Below are positions 35,334-48,350 of a stretch of 64,000 nucleotides of DNA, piece by piece. This DNA is from Todiramphus chloris collaris. Lineage: Eukaryota > Chordata > Aves > Coraciiformes > Alcedinidae. The stretch is taken from contig JANVCC010010406.1 of NCBI GenBank assembly GCA_025345505.1, positions 13,427,242-13,491,241 of the forward strand. The letters are read 5' to 3'. Made by a program: the position numbers and the translations under genes. The notes under the pieces are model-generated. The model was given only the letters and a program-made list of their open reading frames with translations. It was not told where the DNA came from and did not search any database. Position 1 is the stretch's first letter; each line of letters starts with the position of its first letter.

Positions 35334-36535
35334 CTGGAAAAAATACAAAAATAATTAATTAACTATGATAACTACATCATGGAGAATGTCCTTAGACTTA
35401 TGCAGAGAATTGAAAATTACTTTAAACCAAATAGACAAACAAAACAAGCAAGACAACTTCTGTGTTATTAATAATTACATAACTTACTGCTTACCAAGGG
35501 AGGAATTTCAGTTCTGTCAGAATCAAATAGTGATTAGTACGGCAGATTTCATCACAACTAACATCTCCCCATTTAATGGGTGCTAAAATTGTCATAATTT
35601 GAAAAAATAAACTTCATGCTTGGTTATCAAATTTCATCATACCCAACATATGATTAGAGGCTATAAAATATTATACAACTCATCTGCTGCAAAGCAAACC
35701 CTGGCACAGAGGTGACCGACTTCCACAAATTACAGTCACAAGCACAAGACAAACTGCAGAAAATCTCCCATCATTTGGATTACACCTTTACACACTGTGA
35801 GATGTCTCTTTGAATTTAACAGGTGCATTGGCTTTTTAATGCGCTACTAGAGGACTGAGATGTACAAGAGATTTCAAAGTATACTAAATATTAAGTGAAA
35901 TCATCCTATGTGAGAGGACAATGAAAGACTTAGGCATCAATTGTGCTTAGGCCCTAAAATCATGCCCAGTGACTTGTGCTGATCCTCTGCACAGAGGTAA
36001 GTTTCACCATCTCAGAGAAGCAGGTAAGCCCCTTAACGCAGTTTTCAGCAAGGCAGAGACTAAGTCAAGTGTGCACAGAAAAGTGTGCACCAGGCATTTC
36101 TTGTCATGGAAATTAAATAAATTAAATTCAAGACTCAGAAAAATCAAACTTACATAAAGCAAAATCAGTGGTTTGAATCATCTAAGGTCCTCCCTACAAT
36201 ACCTACAGCAGAGTGGATGGGCTGCAGAAATATCACCCAGGGATCAATGGACTGCATTTCAAAGCAAATACATGAGCTAGTGACTGACCCCCAAGATTAT
36301 AACCTTGAGAAGCTGTCAACAGTGTTCAGTCTGCACACATGCTAGATATTACTGTGACCCTTGGTGACTAGGTCCCAATGCCAAACAAACCACAAAGACT
36401 GGAGACCATCTCCTCTTTGTGAAGAGTCAAACCTATCTTGACAGGTCCCAATCACATACACAGCTCAAGCAGATCTGACTTGGAAAGTTCACAAACTGTG
36501 CACAGCCATCCACAAAGTCCTCAGCTGTCATTTAC

Positions 36536-36718
36536 CTGTAATATCAGAATGAGATGAAAAAGTTCGATGGAAAATGCCAAGCCCTGCCTGGCCCGCTGAT
36601 GTGGGAACTAAGCAGTCTTCAAAGGGAGGAACCATATTGCAAGAAACACCGTGTTGCACATTCTTCTGAGTGTCAGCATAATGTGGAGGGCAGAAAGTCT
36701 GAAGCTGCCCATAAAAAC
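36536..36718 (-). CDS. Internal exon, minus-strand unidentified gene
   Basis: Acceptor TTTCTTGTCCTTGTAG, donor ATTACAG/GTAAAT. Sixty complete codons with one split codon at each end. The residues run FYGQLQTFCPPHYADTQ, VSCNMVPPFEDCLVPTSAGQ and GLGIFHRTFSSHSDIT. The composition (Cys, His, Phe, Pro) is clearly protein-like. The 1.2-kb intron to the terminal exon holds no recognised repeat. A 264-base open frame covers the exon and continues past its acceptor, so the boundaries rest on the splice signals. Confidence 0.6.
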
Positions 36719-39640
36719 CTACAAGGACAAGAAAGTGGTCATTAAAGGACCTGGACAGAGATACAAGAGGCAGCACTGGAACCATGCACATGAGAACGAT
36801 AAAAACCTTGGCTGCAATAGCACTGGGACTTCAATTATTTTCCACCAATAAAGCAACTCTAATATGAAGCTCCCTAAAATATCTTCCACTTGCACTAAAT
36901 CCAAACACAATCTGCTTCATGGACATCATGATTCCAGCATGATTTGTAAAAGGTACTAGCTGTCTAGCAGCTGAAAGTTACCAGGAAATTTCTCACTTTA
37001 ATCTGCAGTCCTGCTGTCTAAACTGGTACTCTCTAGATTTCACACTGGGCTGCTGAAAAATAAGTGAAAATTAATTTTAATTATTAATCCTTTAATTAAA
37101 AATAAAGGAAGATTATCCTAGTACGGTCTGAATAAAATCTGAGGGTCTGTCACTCATGCCAAGACAGCTAGCTGATAGTAGGGACATGCATATGACATGC
37201 AGAAGATCTGCTAGTTGATGACTGACAGAGCATGCTGTACAGGGTGAGAGTCTAGCCCACTCATTTGTAGCAATGAGTCCACATGGAAGAGAACTGAGAC
37301 CATTATGACACATGACATACAAGATCCCCACCAGGGGTTTTGTTCTTCAAGTCATTTTTCGTTCCTCAAGTGATATTTGAGAGAAGCATAAAAGCACTGG
37401 TTAAATTCACATTGAAGTCCATGCCAAAACATATATAACCAAAACCACACTTCTTGGTAACATAGGGACATGTATGCAGTTTATGAGGCACAGACAGATG
37501 TTCTGCAGTAGTTAGGCCTGAAGATTTTTCACATGGAAGCAAGGTTTTCTCCTTAAACAAATGCTGCTAAGTCTAAGCTTTGGAGATGTTGCTCAGAGTC
37601 TGAAGGATGGCCTTTATAGGTAAAAGAATGTGGTATGTGTTTATTTCTGGTTTCTACAATATGTTCCTAGAGTATATGTCATAAATGAAACCATTATAAA
37701 TTTAGTATTACAATAAAATTTTGCAGTGGCTCTTTGTCCTCACCACTCTCTTTCCATGCATAAAGGAAAAAGGAAAAGGACGTGAATTACATCCAAGGTG
37801 TTACATAGAAATTGTAGGCCTTGACTGTCCAAAAATAGGCCCAGGAGTGATAGAGCCTCTGAAAATTTTATTGGCAAACACCTTATTGGCCAGGGCTGGT
37901 GTGCTATTCTCTTATGTAAACTATGTTGTGGTAAGTCATAGCAAAAAGCCACTGTCAGAAAAATGAGTCCCTAACTCAGAAAGTATCTTAAGGAATTTCC
38001 TGTGTCTCCAGTTATTTCCAGAGACACTGATGTTAATAGAAAAAGCTGACATTCAGGGCTGTCTGCTCTAGCCAATCTAGTTAACCAACACCCATATGAC
38101 AAATACCTTCCAGCTGAATTTGCTTTTAGTGTAGAAAGATCAATAAAAGGAAACAAAAAAAAAAACTTAAAACATCAACATCAGAAACAAAGGAAAAACT
38201 TGAAAAAAAGCGACTGAAAAATATCTTTAATGTATCTCCCATATATAAACTCCCTACTGCAAATACTGGCTTACAATTCAAGAATTTAAATGACTCCCCT
38301 TCTCCTTGGGCATCTGCTTATTGTCTTTTGGATATTATGAAAAAGGAGGAAACCTTGTTGCTTTCAATTATTACAGATGTTCACAGATTTTACTTCAAAG
38401 AGCATTTAGTACTACGAGGGAATTCTGATCTAGATAGTTACAGAGGACAGTCAGCTCAAGTTCATCCTTGCACATGTTCAGGGATTAGCTTCAGTATGTC
38501 CATACTGTGTAGATAAATACATGCTTGGGATAAGCATATATTATAAGTATATGCTTGGAATATACTGACATCCATGAGCAGTAACAAATGATGAATAGTA
38601 AGCAAATGAGTTGATAGGAGTAAAACTTCATCTCCCTCTCTAGAAGCAATGGGATGTTTGGGTGAGCAGCATATGACAAAATGTCTTCGGGTACCATTTA
38701 ACCATTCAGAAAGGATCAAGGAGCTACGTCAGAGAATAGATTATAAACAGAGACGATCTGGAAACATGGAATCACAACCTATTGATATTTGAGAGGGACA
38801 TGTCTAAATAGCTTGGACACTATGTGACACCTGAACAGAACTATTTGGCTATTTATGCATTACTAGTAATAAGAAATGACTCACATGGGCCACCTAGTTT
38901 TGACTTATGAATAAAAAGTATTTTAAAAATAAGTATTTTATACTGGTGCAGTTCCATACCCCAACCCAAACAAATGTTCCAACCTCAAATCCCTTTACAG
39001 GGACAGTCTGTGCTTAGAAATGTGTTATGAGCACAAGGCACTGGGTAAACTCTTTCTGGGTTGTGGCTAGGAGCTAGGTGTGTTTCCATTAACTTTCCTA
39101 TGGAAGTGTGGACATGGGACTGGTGTTTGCTAAAGCTGCACTATGTGTTTTTGTACAGATAATGGCATTCATATAAAGAACAGGAATGGAGAAAGGAGAA
39201 GGATGCAGTGGAAAACAAGCTGGGTCACTTTATGTGATAAAACTGATTTTCTGCCAAGTGGGAGGAAGGATGCATGATTCAGGAGTTTTATGATTCTAAT
39301 TATTTTTACTTTGAGACTAATTACTGTTGTCTCCGTGAGGAAACACACAAAGGTTGATATGCTAAGATGTGCTTGAATTGAAACAGAAAACTCAGTATGT
39401 AAAAGGATCAGAATAGGCAAGGACTATTGACAGGAAAAGATGGTCTGAACTTGCACCCAGGAACATGAGTGAAACATAGTATTTGCATTTTATTTGGGAG
39501 TCATGCAATACACTTCAGTTTACACACAATGAGATAAATGCCTAATTTACACATACATAATAAGAGTTTAGCTCAGGCAAATAGTTACATGAAAGAACAC
39601 TGAAACAATTGTCACTATTGTGTCTGAACATCTGCATGAA

Positions 39641-39688
<48 letters not shown>

Positions 39689-39701
39689 AANNNNNNNNNN
39701 A

Positions 39702-39745
<44 letters not shown>

Positions 39746-42321
39746 AAAGAAAGAAAAGAAAGAAAGAAAGAACACCATTCTTCTTCAGCAATAGACACAA
39801 TTTGCTGTGCTCACTCTAGAGAGGCTGAACCCCCATAGATTTCATTGTCTTTTGCAGGGGCTGTGGGCACTCTGCAGCCCTAACTGTAAGATGACAGTTT
39901 CAATCTTTTTTTTTCTTTTAAAGTTTAACAGCAACAAAACTGAGTCAGACTGCAAAGCATGTTAGGAATTTACAACCTATCAATCCATAAATGTCCACTC
40001 TTGACATTTAAGAATCAACTGCAGTAAAATAAAACAAATTGAAAGGAAAAACAATAGTATTCCAAAACTTGACTCAAAGGCACATAGTCAGTATTTGCCT
40101 CTTTTAAAAATGCTTTTAAAATCAACTTTTCCCTCAACCAGCAATAGGACACATTGGCAAGTTCACTGTTGAGTCAGACTAGTTATCAGAAAAAAACATT
40201 TCAATCTATCGTGGTCTGAGCCAGCTGGCAAGACCCCTGAAGACACATGCTGAAATGCCCTTTCACATTGGTTTGTGCTTATTCTCTATCTGTGCTTTCG
40301 TACAGGATCCTGTTCCTGATGCAGAACAATCTGCCAGTAACTTTCACTGTTGCCAGCTGAAGTCTGACAGAAAAACTACTTGACTTGGAACTGAGCTATT
40401 GGGAGTTATATCCTCTGTGCTTGTTCATCCCCTTCTTCAGCAAAAGAATAATGTCTAGTGAAGTCTTATAAGCTTTGACCCATTAGTACATTACCCACCA
40501 TAGTGCAGAAAGAACGAGGGAAGTCCACAAAGCACTTTCATTAACTGATAAACCCACAAATAAGTTTTAAGATGTAAAGAGAGCACAGAAAAAATAATTA
40601 ATCTTTCCTAGATAGATACATGTTCTTTTCACGATTCATTGTCATAAATATCCACCTTATAAAATGAAGACCCATAAACAGGAGAGAGCAGGACAAAACA
40701 TACGTTGTTCTCTTCCCCTCAGTTATTTAGCACTATTCTAAATGTCTTTGTCTATGTCTCAGTGCTTCAGATCACAATGTAGAGGTCTTTGAACTGGAGC
40801 CCAAACATGATACAGCAAAATCTCCTAACTTGCTATTAGGAGCTTTTCCCTTCATCCACATGATGCCATGCCCAAGATAATCTACACTACTGCTGAATGT
40901 AGGATAATGTGAAACCATGTGCAGTTCAGGCCCTAGACTCTGACCATAGTTGCTCCTTATTTGAGATTATCTGTTAGAGAACTACCTGTAACACCACTTC
41001 TCTGTGTTTTCCTGCAGCACTGGAAAAATAAAAAAGGCAAACAGGTTGGCTAATGATGTTCCAGCAACTGAATATTTATTCTCAGGACTGCAAGTTGTAG
41101 CAGTTATTCTCTCATTAAACTACTTAAAACACACATGCACACAAGGTTACATCAGTGGTATTTCTTTGAACCAGTACCCTACAGCCAAGATCCATGATGT
41201 CAAGACACAGAATAAACAGTTGTTTTCTGGCATTATTTCCTGAGGAAAGTGTAATATTTTTAAAGAAGATAAAATAGCTACATACTGCAAGACTCTCTTC
41301 TAAAAGCAAGAAGCTCTTGTTCTTTATCACATAAAGAGCCTTGTCCTGGAAGATGCTGAGTATCTGAAAATCCCAGGTACACATCCCATCTCAAATTCAC
41401 AGTGGAACTCATGGATTACATAAGTTTGTGACAGACTCCTGATCCCATTGAACCGATGTGGACCAAGATTTCATTACATATTTTTAAAGAATGACTGCCA
41501 TAGTTATCATTTACAAAAGGTAGAAAGTTTATGATGCACATTATATTCCTCAGTCAGCTCTCTGTCTGGCATCACAAAGAGAGTATTTTCTCAAGAAATC
41601 ATTATTACTGCTATTAAGAAATATACATCATGGGTGAGTAGTCTGTACTGCTACGGTAGTAAAACTTCCAGATGTCTTTGGCCTGAAAATAGTGTTCCTC
41701 TGCAGTGTATTTCTACAGTGTCCACTAGGAGAATTACACAAGCATCAGGAATCATTTGGTACCACGTGAGAAAGGAAAAGAAAAAGACAGGTATGAGTCA
41801 CGTATTGTACTGACAGACTGACTTGCAAATATAAAAAAAATATAACTGTTTCTATTTATTTAAATCTGATTATTTGTAATCAGAAGATAACTGTTGCCAG
41901 TAGAGCTGTCTATATAGACACACTAGAATCTCATATCAACTAACAATGGCTTGGTTTTTTTACTGAGTATTTTGCATGACTTTTTTATTTCTTCCATTAC
42001 TCAGCCAGCATGGCTTACCAGCTGAACTCACAAACACATATTACGTGAGTCACTGGCACAATTGTAGAGGACAGTCAAATTTCTAGTGCAAAAATGTTCG
42101 TAGTATCAGAAGAATCCAAAATCAAGACAGCTACATCAGTCCCCAAAGGGGCTTTTCCTCACTCTATACTATAAACACAAGAAGCTTGCTCACTGTGAGC
42201 AAGTTGTTTTTTATTGATGTTCTTTTCTTTCCTACCTCATGCACCTCTTCTGACTTGTCTCAGAGCAATACCTTACTCTTGCAGCTGCCTGTGTGCTGTA
42301 GATGCCTGCGTCTTCATGTAC
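36719..42321. other. Intron of minus-strand gene
   Basis: AT-rich, about 5.6 kb, containing the GAAA microsatellite at 39640-39771. No other repeat family or exon recognised. Confidence 0.45.
39640..39771 (+). repeat. (GAAA)n microsatellite with assembly gap
   Basis: Perfect GAAA repeats interrupted by ten Ns at 39691-39700, with a few AAAAG variants near the right end. The gap means the array length is not known. All open frames here (KERKKERK and its complements) are artefacts. Confidence 0.95.
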
Positions 42322-42432
42322 CTGTGCTGAGATCCCCGTAGTTGTTCTTGCTTGAAAAGACCCGCCTGTAAAATACAGGTCCTGGGCCAATTTGTTGCAG
42401 ACATCCAGGACCTGTACTGTCTTCTGTTATGT
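42322..42432 (-). CDS. Internal exon, minus-strand unidentified gene
   Basis: Acceptor ATGTGTTTGTAG, donor AGCACAG/GTACAT (weaker than the others). It encodes ITEDSTGPGCLQQIGPGP, VFYRRVFSSKNNYGDLST and split codons at both ends. The phase (two bases in, one base out) agrees with 45437-45618 upstream and 36536-36718 downstream. The frame differs from the longer ATG-started open frame overlapping it, which reads through both splice sites. Confidence 0.55.
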
Positions 42433-45400
42433 CTACAAACACATAGTACAATGATGTACAAAGATGTCAAGCTGGGAAGTCATCACTCTAGTCTCCAGTC
42501 AGATTTACTGCCTAAAGTAATCCACTAAAAGAGTAACTACAGTGCAATGAAAGAGAAAAAGAGCTTCACTTCTGCAACTCAGTGAGTCATCTAACATCAT
42601 CACTTCCAAACGTCCTATGCAGCAAAGGAAATAGTGCATTTCACAAAAGGAAAGAAAGGGAATATTTAGTCTATTATGTAATATTAACTAAGGCAATAGA
42701 AAGCCCTCTCTGGCATTACTGTGTATCTGATGCTGAAAATCACTCAGAACAAGTAATGAAATCTGAACTGTAGACAATGTTCTTCCAAGAAAAAGCTGTT
42801 TCACAATACGTGTAGTGATTAGATAGAAAAGGCGTGTCAGTCTCGCATCTCCTACATAATTGCTTTCTAAAGGATAGTGCTCTGAGATCTCCATGAGCTT
42901 TTAAGATGCTCAGGATTTCAGTAAAGGAGTCTGTTTAGAATTTTCTTCTTCAAAATCTTTGAAGCAATGAAAATCTTTCTTCCTCAGTACAGCCAATTTA
43001 AACGGAGTTGACAAGTTTAAGGCTCCACGTAGAGACGAAAATGTCATCACTGTTTGATAGTGATGTGGCTGAAGTGGCATTAGCTACAGCACTTTAAATG
43101 ATGAAAAGGCAGGAGCTGCAGGAGACAGAGCTTCCCACAGACACTATTCCCAAACAGTCCAAACTGGTGAGATAACTCCATCATGTTTTTCTACAATATA
43201 ATTACGTGACCAAGGAAGATGGCCATTTTTGTATTGCTACTGGGGTAACATGACCATGAACTCTTGAAACATTTGCTTTTGAGAGGAAATGTTTAGGCAA
43301 GCCTCTCAGGCACACAGGATGAACAAAGATCTCAGTGTGGCACACAGTAGGAGGATAGCTGTGCTTAAGTTGGAGGGAGTACATTCTGACAAAATACCTC
43401 TTAGAGCGACAATAGGCTACTTAATCTTTGAAAGAACATTTAATACTCAAATGTGGCTATTGTATTGCAATGTATTACATCTTTCAATGATAAAAAAAAT
43501 TACAAAATTAGACTTCATCCCACACTGTCTTCCTACCAGTTTTAACTTCGAGTTGCTGTCTGTGTGTTTATAATTCCTGTGTGTTTTCAACATAGTTTTT
43601 CCTAGGACAGGGAGGCAAACACAGTAAAGCTAACATGGGACGAAGTAATGTATGGGCTTAAGGCCCAAGCTGTTGAGGTTATCCATTTTTTTGAGGTTAT
43701 CCCTCAGAAGATATTAAGCTCTTAAATTTGGATGTGGAATGGGACTTCATTCCATATGTGACATTCACCCAGATGAGAGTCTCTCCTGGTCCTTCTTATA
43801 TTTACTTTAATGACCAATGTCTTTTGTGCTTTCAGATCCTCTTTGGGCTGTAGGAGGGGAAGATAGGAACACAGTAGCATATCTCTGGCCTACCCTAAAG
43901 AGAGGATTCACAAGCAGATACGGAATTAGCAGCAGCAGTCAGTGCAAGTCCTGTGTGGAGCAGCAACTAATCCAAGATGATCTGTGAGCCTCTGGGAGGC
44001 AGGATTCTTTGGAAACTGTTCAACTTTGGAGCAACTGATTGCGATCCTGACTTCTGCAATTACTAAAGTTCCCAAGACCATTAGAGGAAATGGGTGCTAA
44101 AACCACCTTGCCCTCAAAGAAAATTTTTGTTCCAGGTAGAAAGACAGACCTTAATGTGTGGATGCTTTTCTGGAAGATGAGTTCTTGACAAAAATTCAGC
44201 AATAAAGAGAGCTTAGTAAAATGTACTGTGGAAATAGGAAGGCTAACTTGATACTTTCATGTTCCACATTTTAGAGAATTTATTGGATCTGCTCTGGCAT
44301 GTCTTCACATACATCACATAACATAGAAGAAAATATTAATAAATTTCATCCTGTACACTGTTGTCCCTAGATTATTATGAAACTTTAATCAGAGAATACA
44401 GAAAACCAACAGTAACTGTTTATATCCACTGATAAACTTCATGTTCTTCTAGCAATAATCAGTGCTGTACAGGATTACCAGTTCCTGTAAGACCAGCACC
44501 TAGCTCAGATCCTGCTCATGTGTGGTCTAGTATGATAAGAAGAACAAAACAGGACTGGAACATTCCTTTCTTGCCCTTCACACTCATGCACTCTGGGAGT
44601 GTTCTCTCTCATCCCTTTGCCCAGAGAGGCTGCTTTCATCAGTGGAATAAAAAAATAAAAGAAGCCTGGGTTCTTAAGATGTTTCCTGAGATAACTACTG
44701 TGATAATTCTCAGGATGCCTGACCAAAAAGCAGAATCCTAAGGCCTATAAAAGTTCAGTGTGCTATGTACCTTGTGTATGTAAATAGGGCAAATCATATA
44801 TTTGAACAGTTGAGATGAACAGCATTACTGCTGTCAACACATTTCTGAAATGTGAAGGTAACTACCATTCTGACACCATACCAGCTAGGAAAAAATTCCA
44901 AAACAACCCAACATTGTTTTCAGCTGCTGTTAATTTTCTTACTGCTTACAGAAGTTTGTACTTGATTTAACAAAGAGGGAGAGAGAAGTCTTGTAAAAGC
45001 TGTTTACAGTGCAAGTGATATGTAAAAGTCATGTATGCTAATAAAAGAGTAAGTGTCCATCACTCCACAAGTGCAAGGGAGAAAAACATTCCCCCACTTG
45101 AAAACCTGGCAGCACTTTACGTGTAAAATCCGGTGGGATCAGAAACACTAGAAAATTAAAAGCAGAGGTCATCACAGAATTATTTGCAGTTCTATTTCAA
45201 CAACATATCTGAGAATCAGTCTGAAAACCCCATAACTCCATAGTAAGATGAATAACAACTGGCCAAGCTGAGCATTTTAAGGAAGACTGAAGGCAGGGTC
45301 CTGAACACCACTTCCCAGAATTTCTCAAAAGAAAAAGTGCCTTAAAAATACAAGCACTAGACCTTGAAGTATTAATTTGAAGCCAAGTAGCAGTTAAAAC

Positions 45401-45436
45401 CAACTAACACCAGTGATAAAAATTCTTCTTTCTTAC
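42433..45436. other. Intron of minus-strand gene
   Basis: About 3 kb, AT-rich, no repeat or additional exon supported. Confidence 0.45.
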
Positions 45437-45618
45437 CTTGGATGTGGAGGCTATTTGGTTGAAAAGAAGGGTTTGCTGCTGGGTGGTATGTCTTCAGAGG
45501 CATTTCTGCAGGCTGTTGAAGGTGGTGAGGTTGTGGAGTCCGTCTCTCCATCATGTGATGTGGAACTGAAATTATCTGGGGGCTAATGTGGTGAGGAGAA
45601 GGAGCTGGAGCAACAAAC
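45437..45618 (-). CDS. Internal exon, minus-strand gene, His/Pro/Gln-rich
   Basis: Acceptor AATTCCTAG, donor ATCCAAG/GTAAGA (strong). Sixty complete codons, including FVAPAPSPHHISPQIISVPH, HMMERRTPQPHHLQQPAEMP and LKTYHPAANPSFQPN. This low-complexity, His/Pro/Gln-rich character is common in the non-DNA-binding parts of transcription regulators and RNA-binding proteins. That is a compositional hint, not an identification. The ATG-started frame on this strand begins only at MMERR, so the exon is longer than that open frame suggests. Confidence 0.6.
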
Positions 45619-46186
45619 CTAGGAATTCAGAAGCAAAAAACTTTAAAAATCACCAACAGATAAGAGCTAATCATTGTTTCTACTTTGCTGAGATGACTGT
45701 AAAGTTTAGCGATTTGCATAGATACAGACTTCCAAAAGAACAGTATACAGCCCGGATGCACAGAAGATATATTTTCCAATGATGACGTACCATTAGATGT
45801 GACAATGGAGAAATTCTAATGTCAAATTGCACCCTTATAATGGAAAAATCCTTTTAGCTTGGGTGATTTTAAGTCTTGATGGGAGGGATACCTCATGGGT
45901 AACCTGATTTCTGAGGCATTGCCAGATGTCTCATTGTAAGGCTTTGTCTCAGCTGTATCTGTCAATAAATAGCTGCCTGTCTGCACAGGAAATGAGTGGC
46001 CAGACCTGGTCAGGAGTTAGATTTAGGTTTCAAGTTCTAGAAATCTTTCTATGTTACATGGAGCTGTTTGAAAATAAACAAACTGAAGTCAATATAATGT
46101 GTATAAAGGCAAATGTTATATCACTTCCAGTTAGGCAGTGTCTGACCATGTCAAAATGTTGACCTGGACTCAAAGTATAAACTTAC

Positions 46187-46268
46187 AATCCTTGCAGAGG
46201 AGGAGAACCCTTCAGAATGAACCTGGTGGTGCAGCTCCAACAGAGGTTCATCACTTCAGTGGTATGTT
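46187..46268 (-). CDS. Internal exon, minus-strand unidentified gene
   Basis: The donor GGATT/GTAAGT is ideal. The acceptor (ACCTGTGCAG) has a poor pyrimidine tract. Twenty-six complete codons read HTTEVMNLCWSCTTRF and ILKGSPPLQG. The incoming phase from 48226-48350 makes a Glu codon, and the outgoing two bases make a Leu codon with the next exon. The two cysteines three residues apart could suggest a metal site, but no matching pair is seen. Confidence 0.5.
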
Positions 46269-48225
46269 CTGCACAGGTCTATCACTAGGATACACAGTAC
46301 TTTGAGGATTTTACATGAGTGTTTTACAGACTTCTAGCTTTTAACAAGTTTAACTTTTTTTTTTACTTATCCTTATGTATATCCTTTTATATATATATAT
46401 CTCCTTATACTAAAATTGCTTACCTCAAACTACATTACAAATAGGTGCTACAGGCATTTTTGCAGCTGGAAAGCTGAGGTTCTAATTGCTCTGGTCCATT
46501 CCCCCAGTGACCAAACTACCCACTATACCAGTGAGATCTGATTAGTAAACAAAAGCTCAGCCAAGGCTCAGGAATGGCTCACGGCCACTTCCTCACCCAT
46601 GAGAGGAGAGCCAGGAAGGCAAACAAAAAAAAAGCCAGGCTACATCTGCAAGAGGGTGAGTGAAAACTGATGCGCTATTCCTGTCACAGATCAGCTTCCC
46701 ACTCCACTCCTAAAAGCAAGCTGCAAGTCTGAGCTGTGGAAGAGCTGTAGTGGGTGTGCTCAGTAGCTGATGCTAGTAGGGATTAGTGCTTGCAATTAAC
46801 AGTCTGCCAGGATCCTAAAGCATGGATCCTGTCCCCATTGTTCTAAGATTGGTCATCAGCATACTAGACAACTTTTTTTTTTACCTAGCAATAAAAAATG
46901 GTTTTCCTGCAGAAGTGTAAGTAAGCTGTAATTTCAGCATGATTACAACAGAAGGTACAACTGTGGTAGTAGCATTACAGAACACCTCTGGACAGGGTCA
47001 TTGTACAGATTGTAACTGCATTTAAATCCAGGACACCTGAGATCTTTTATGCTGCAGCTCAGAATCTGTATCTGCCACACATTATCTATGTGATATTGAC
47101 TTAATTTGAAACCTATATAGTACCTTTTTGGTAGGTCCATAATTTACATTTGGAGTACAGCAAACGTCAAGTGAACTTTGGATGAACTTTACTGCCTATT
47201 CAGCTTTCTTTGAGAACTGCATTTTTAGGCATATTATATAGGGTATGGGTGGTCTTTGTGATGATTTGGTATTAACTTCATAAATACATATATTACTTCA
47301 GATATGCTATAGAGAGAGAGGAGATAAAGATGTCACTACTGAGCCATCAAGCAGTAATAACACTAGAGAATATTAATTTTTTTAAAGAGAAATCAATAGC
47401 TATATTGTGATTAAAATATCAGAGGTCTTTAAAAAGTGCTAAAACTATCTTGTTCTAGGTCTCTTGAGAAAGGACGGGAGTTAGTTTTTTTGTATAGCAC
47501 TCATACAGAAAGACTGTTATTTGCTGCCAGACAGAAGAAATGCACAGGTCATCTTTTATTGCTACTATTACTTTAAAAAAAAATGGGATATCTTCCTCTG
47601 TGTTCTCAAAATTAATTTGTGAAAATTAATCTCTGAAAAAATATTTTAACCAGCAGCCAACAACAGGGGAAAAATAAACTCATAGTGAAAAGCAGAGTTT
47701 TGCAGATTTCACATTCGATTTAACATCCAAAAACCCTCCCAATAATAATGCATTACTTTGTATAGCTGGATGGAACTCCTTCTTAATAGACTTTAATTGA
47801 CTTTATAATGATTTATGAATTGCTGGCATACTCATATGGGTGACTATAGTTACCTACTTTTACTTCCTTTCTGCCTAGCAAAATTGAAACTGGGACTTGT
47901 CTCAGTCCAGCTTTGTCTCTGAAGAAATCACAGTGCTACTGGGGGAGCTACAAGTTTACTTTTGTTCCTGAAACAGTCAGGACCAGCTTCTAACCACCAT
48001 CAAGAACTGCAGCGAAAGCCCTGGTATCAATACAACCAGGAACCATCCAGATTTGAAGAAAGGTGACCTTCCCTATGACTGCTGGATGCAACATCAGAGC
48101 AGGAATGTTTCTGGAGCCATCAAGCAGCCCCTCGCTTTCCAATAGCAGCCAGGAAAAAGTGTCCAGCTGGGAAATGACTAGATTAGGTAGTAAGCAAGAT
48201 AGATGATGAAATTACCAAAGCTTAC
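46269..48225. other. Intron of minus-strand gene
   Basis: About 2 kb of AT-rich DNA, with a short TA repeat at about 46389-46401. No further exon supported. Confidence 0.4.
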
Positions 48226-48350
48226 CTTTTTTGATGAGGTTAGTTAAAATGGCATGTATATAGGGGTTTTGTTCATCAACAGCACTTGTCACAGACACTT
48301 GAAAAAAAGATTTTACTCTAGCATTTAACTGGAGCTGGCCCACATATAAA
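48226..48350 (-). CDS. Internal exon, minus-strand unidentified gene
   Basis: Acceptor TTGTGCATGTAG, donor CAAAAAAG/GTAAGC (strong). Forty-one complete codons read LYVGQLQLNARVKSFFQVSV, TSAVDEQNPYIHAILTNLIK and K. It looks like a folded domain segment (alternating hydrophobics, then an amphipathic helix ending in Lys) and not low complexity. It needs two bases from upstream, which the 54140-54216 candidate supplies. Confidence 0.55.

Noticed and set aside
39542..39838. Overlapping KERKKERK and FLSFFLSFF open frames
   Set aside because: Pure GAAA repeat translated in several frames, including Ns.
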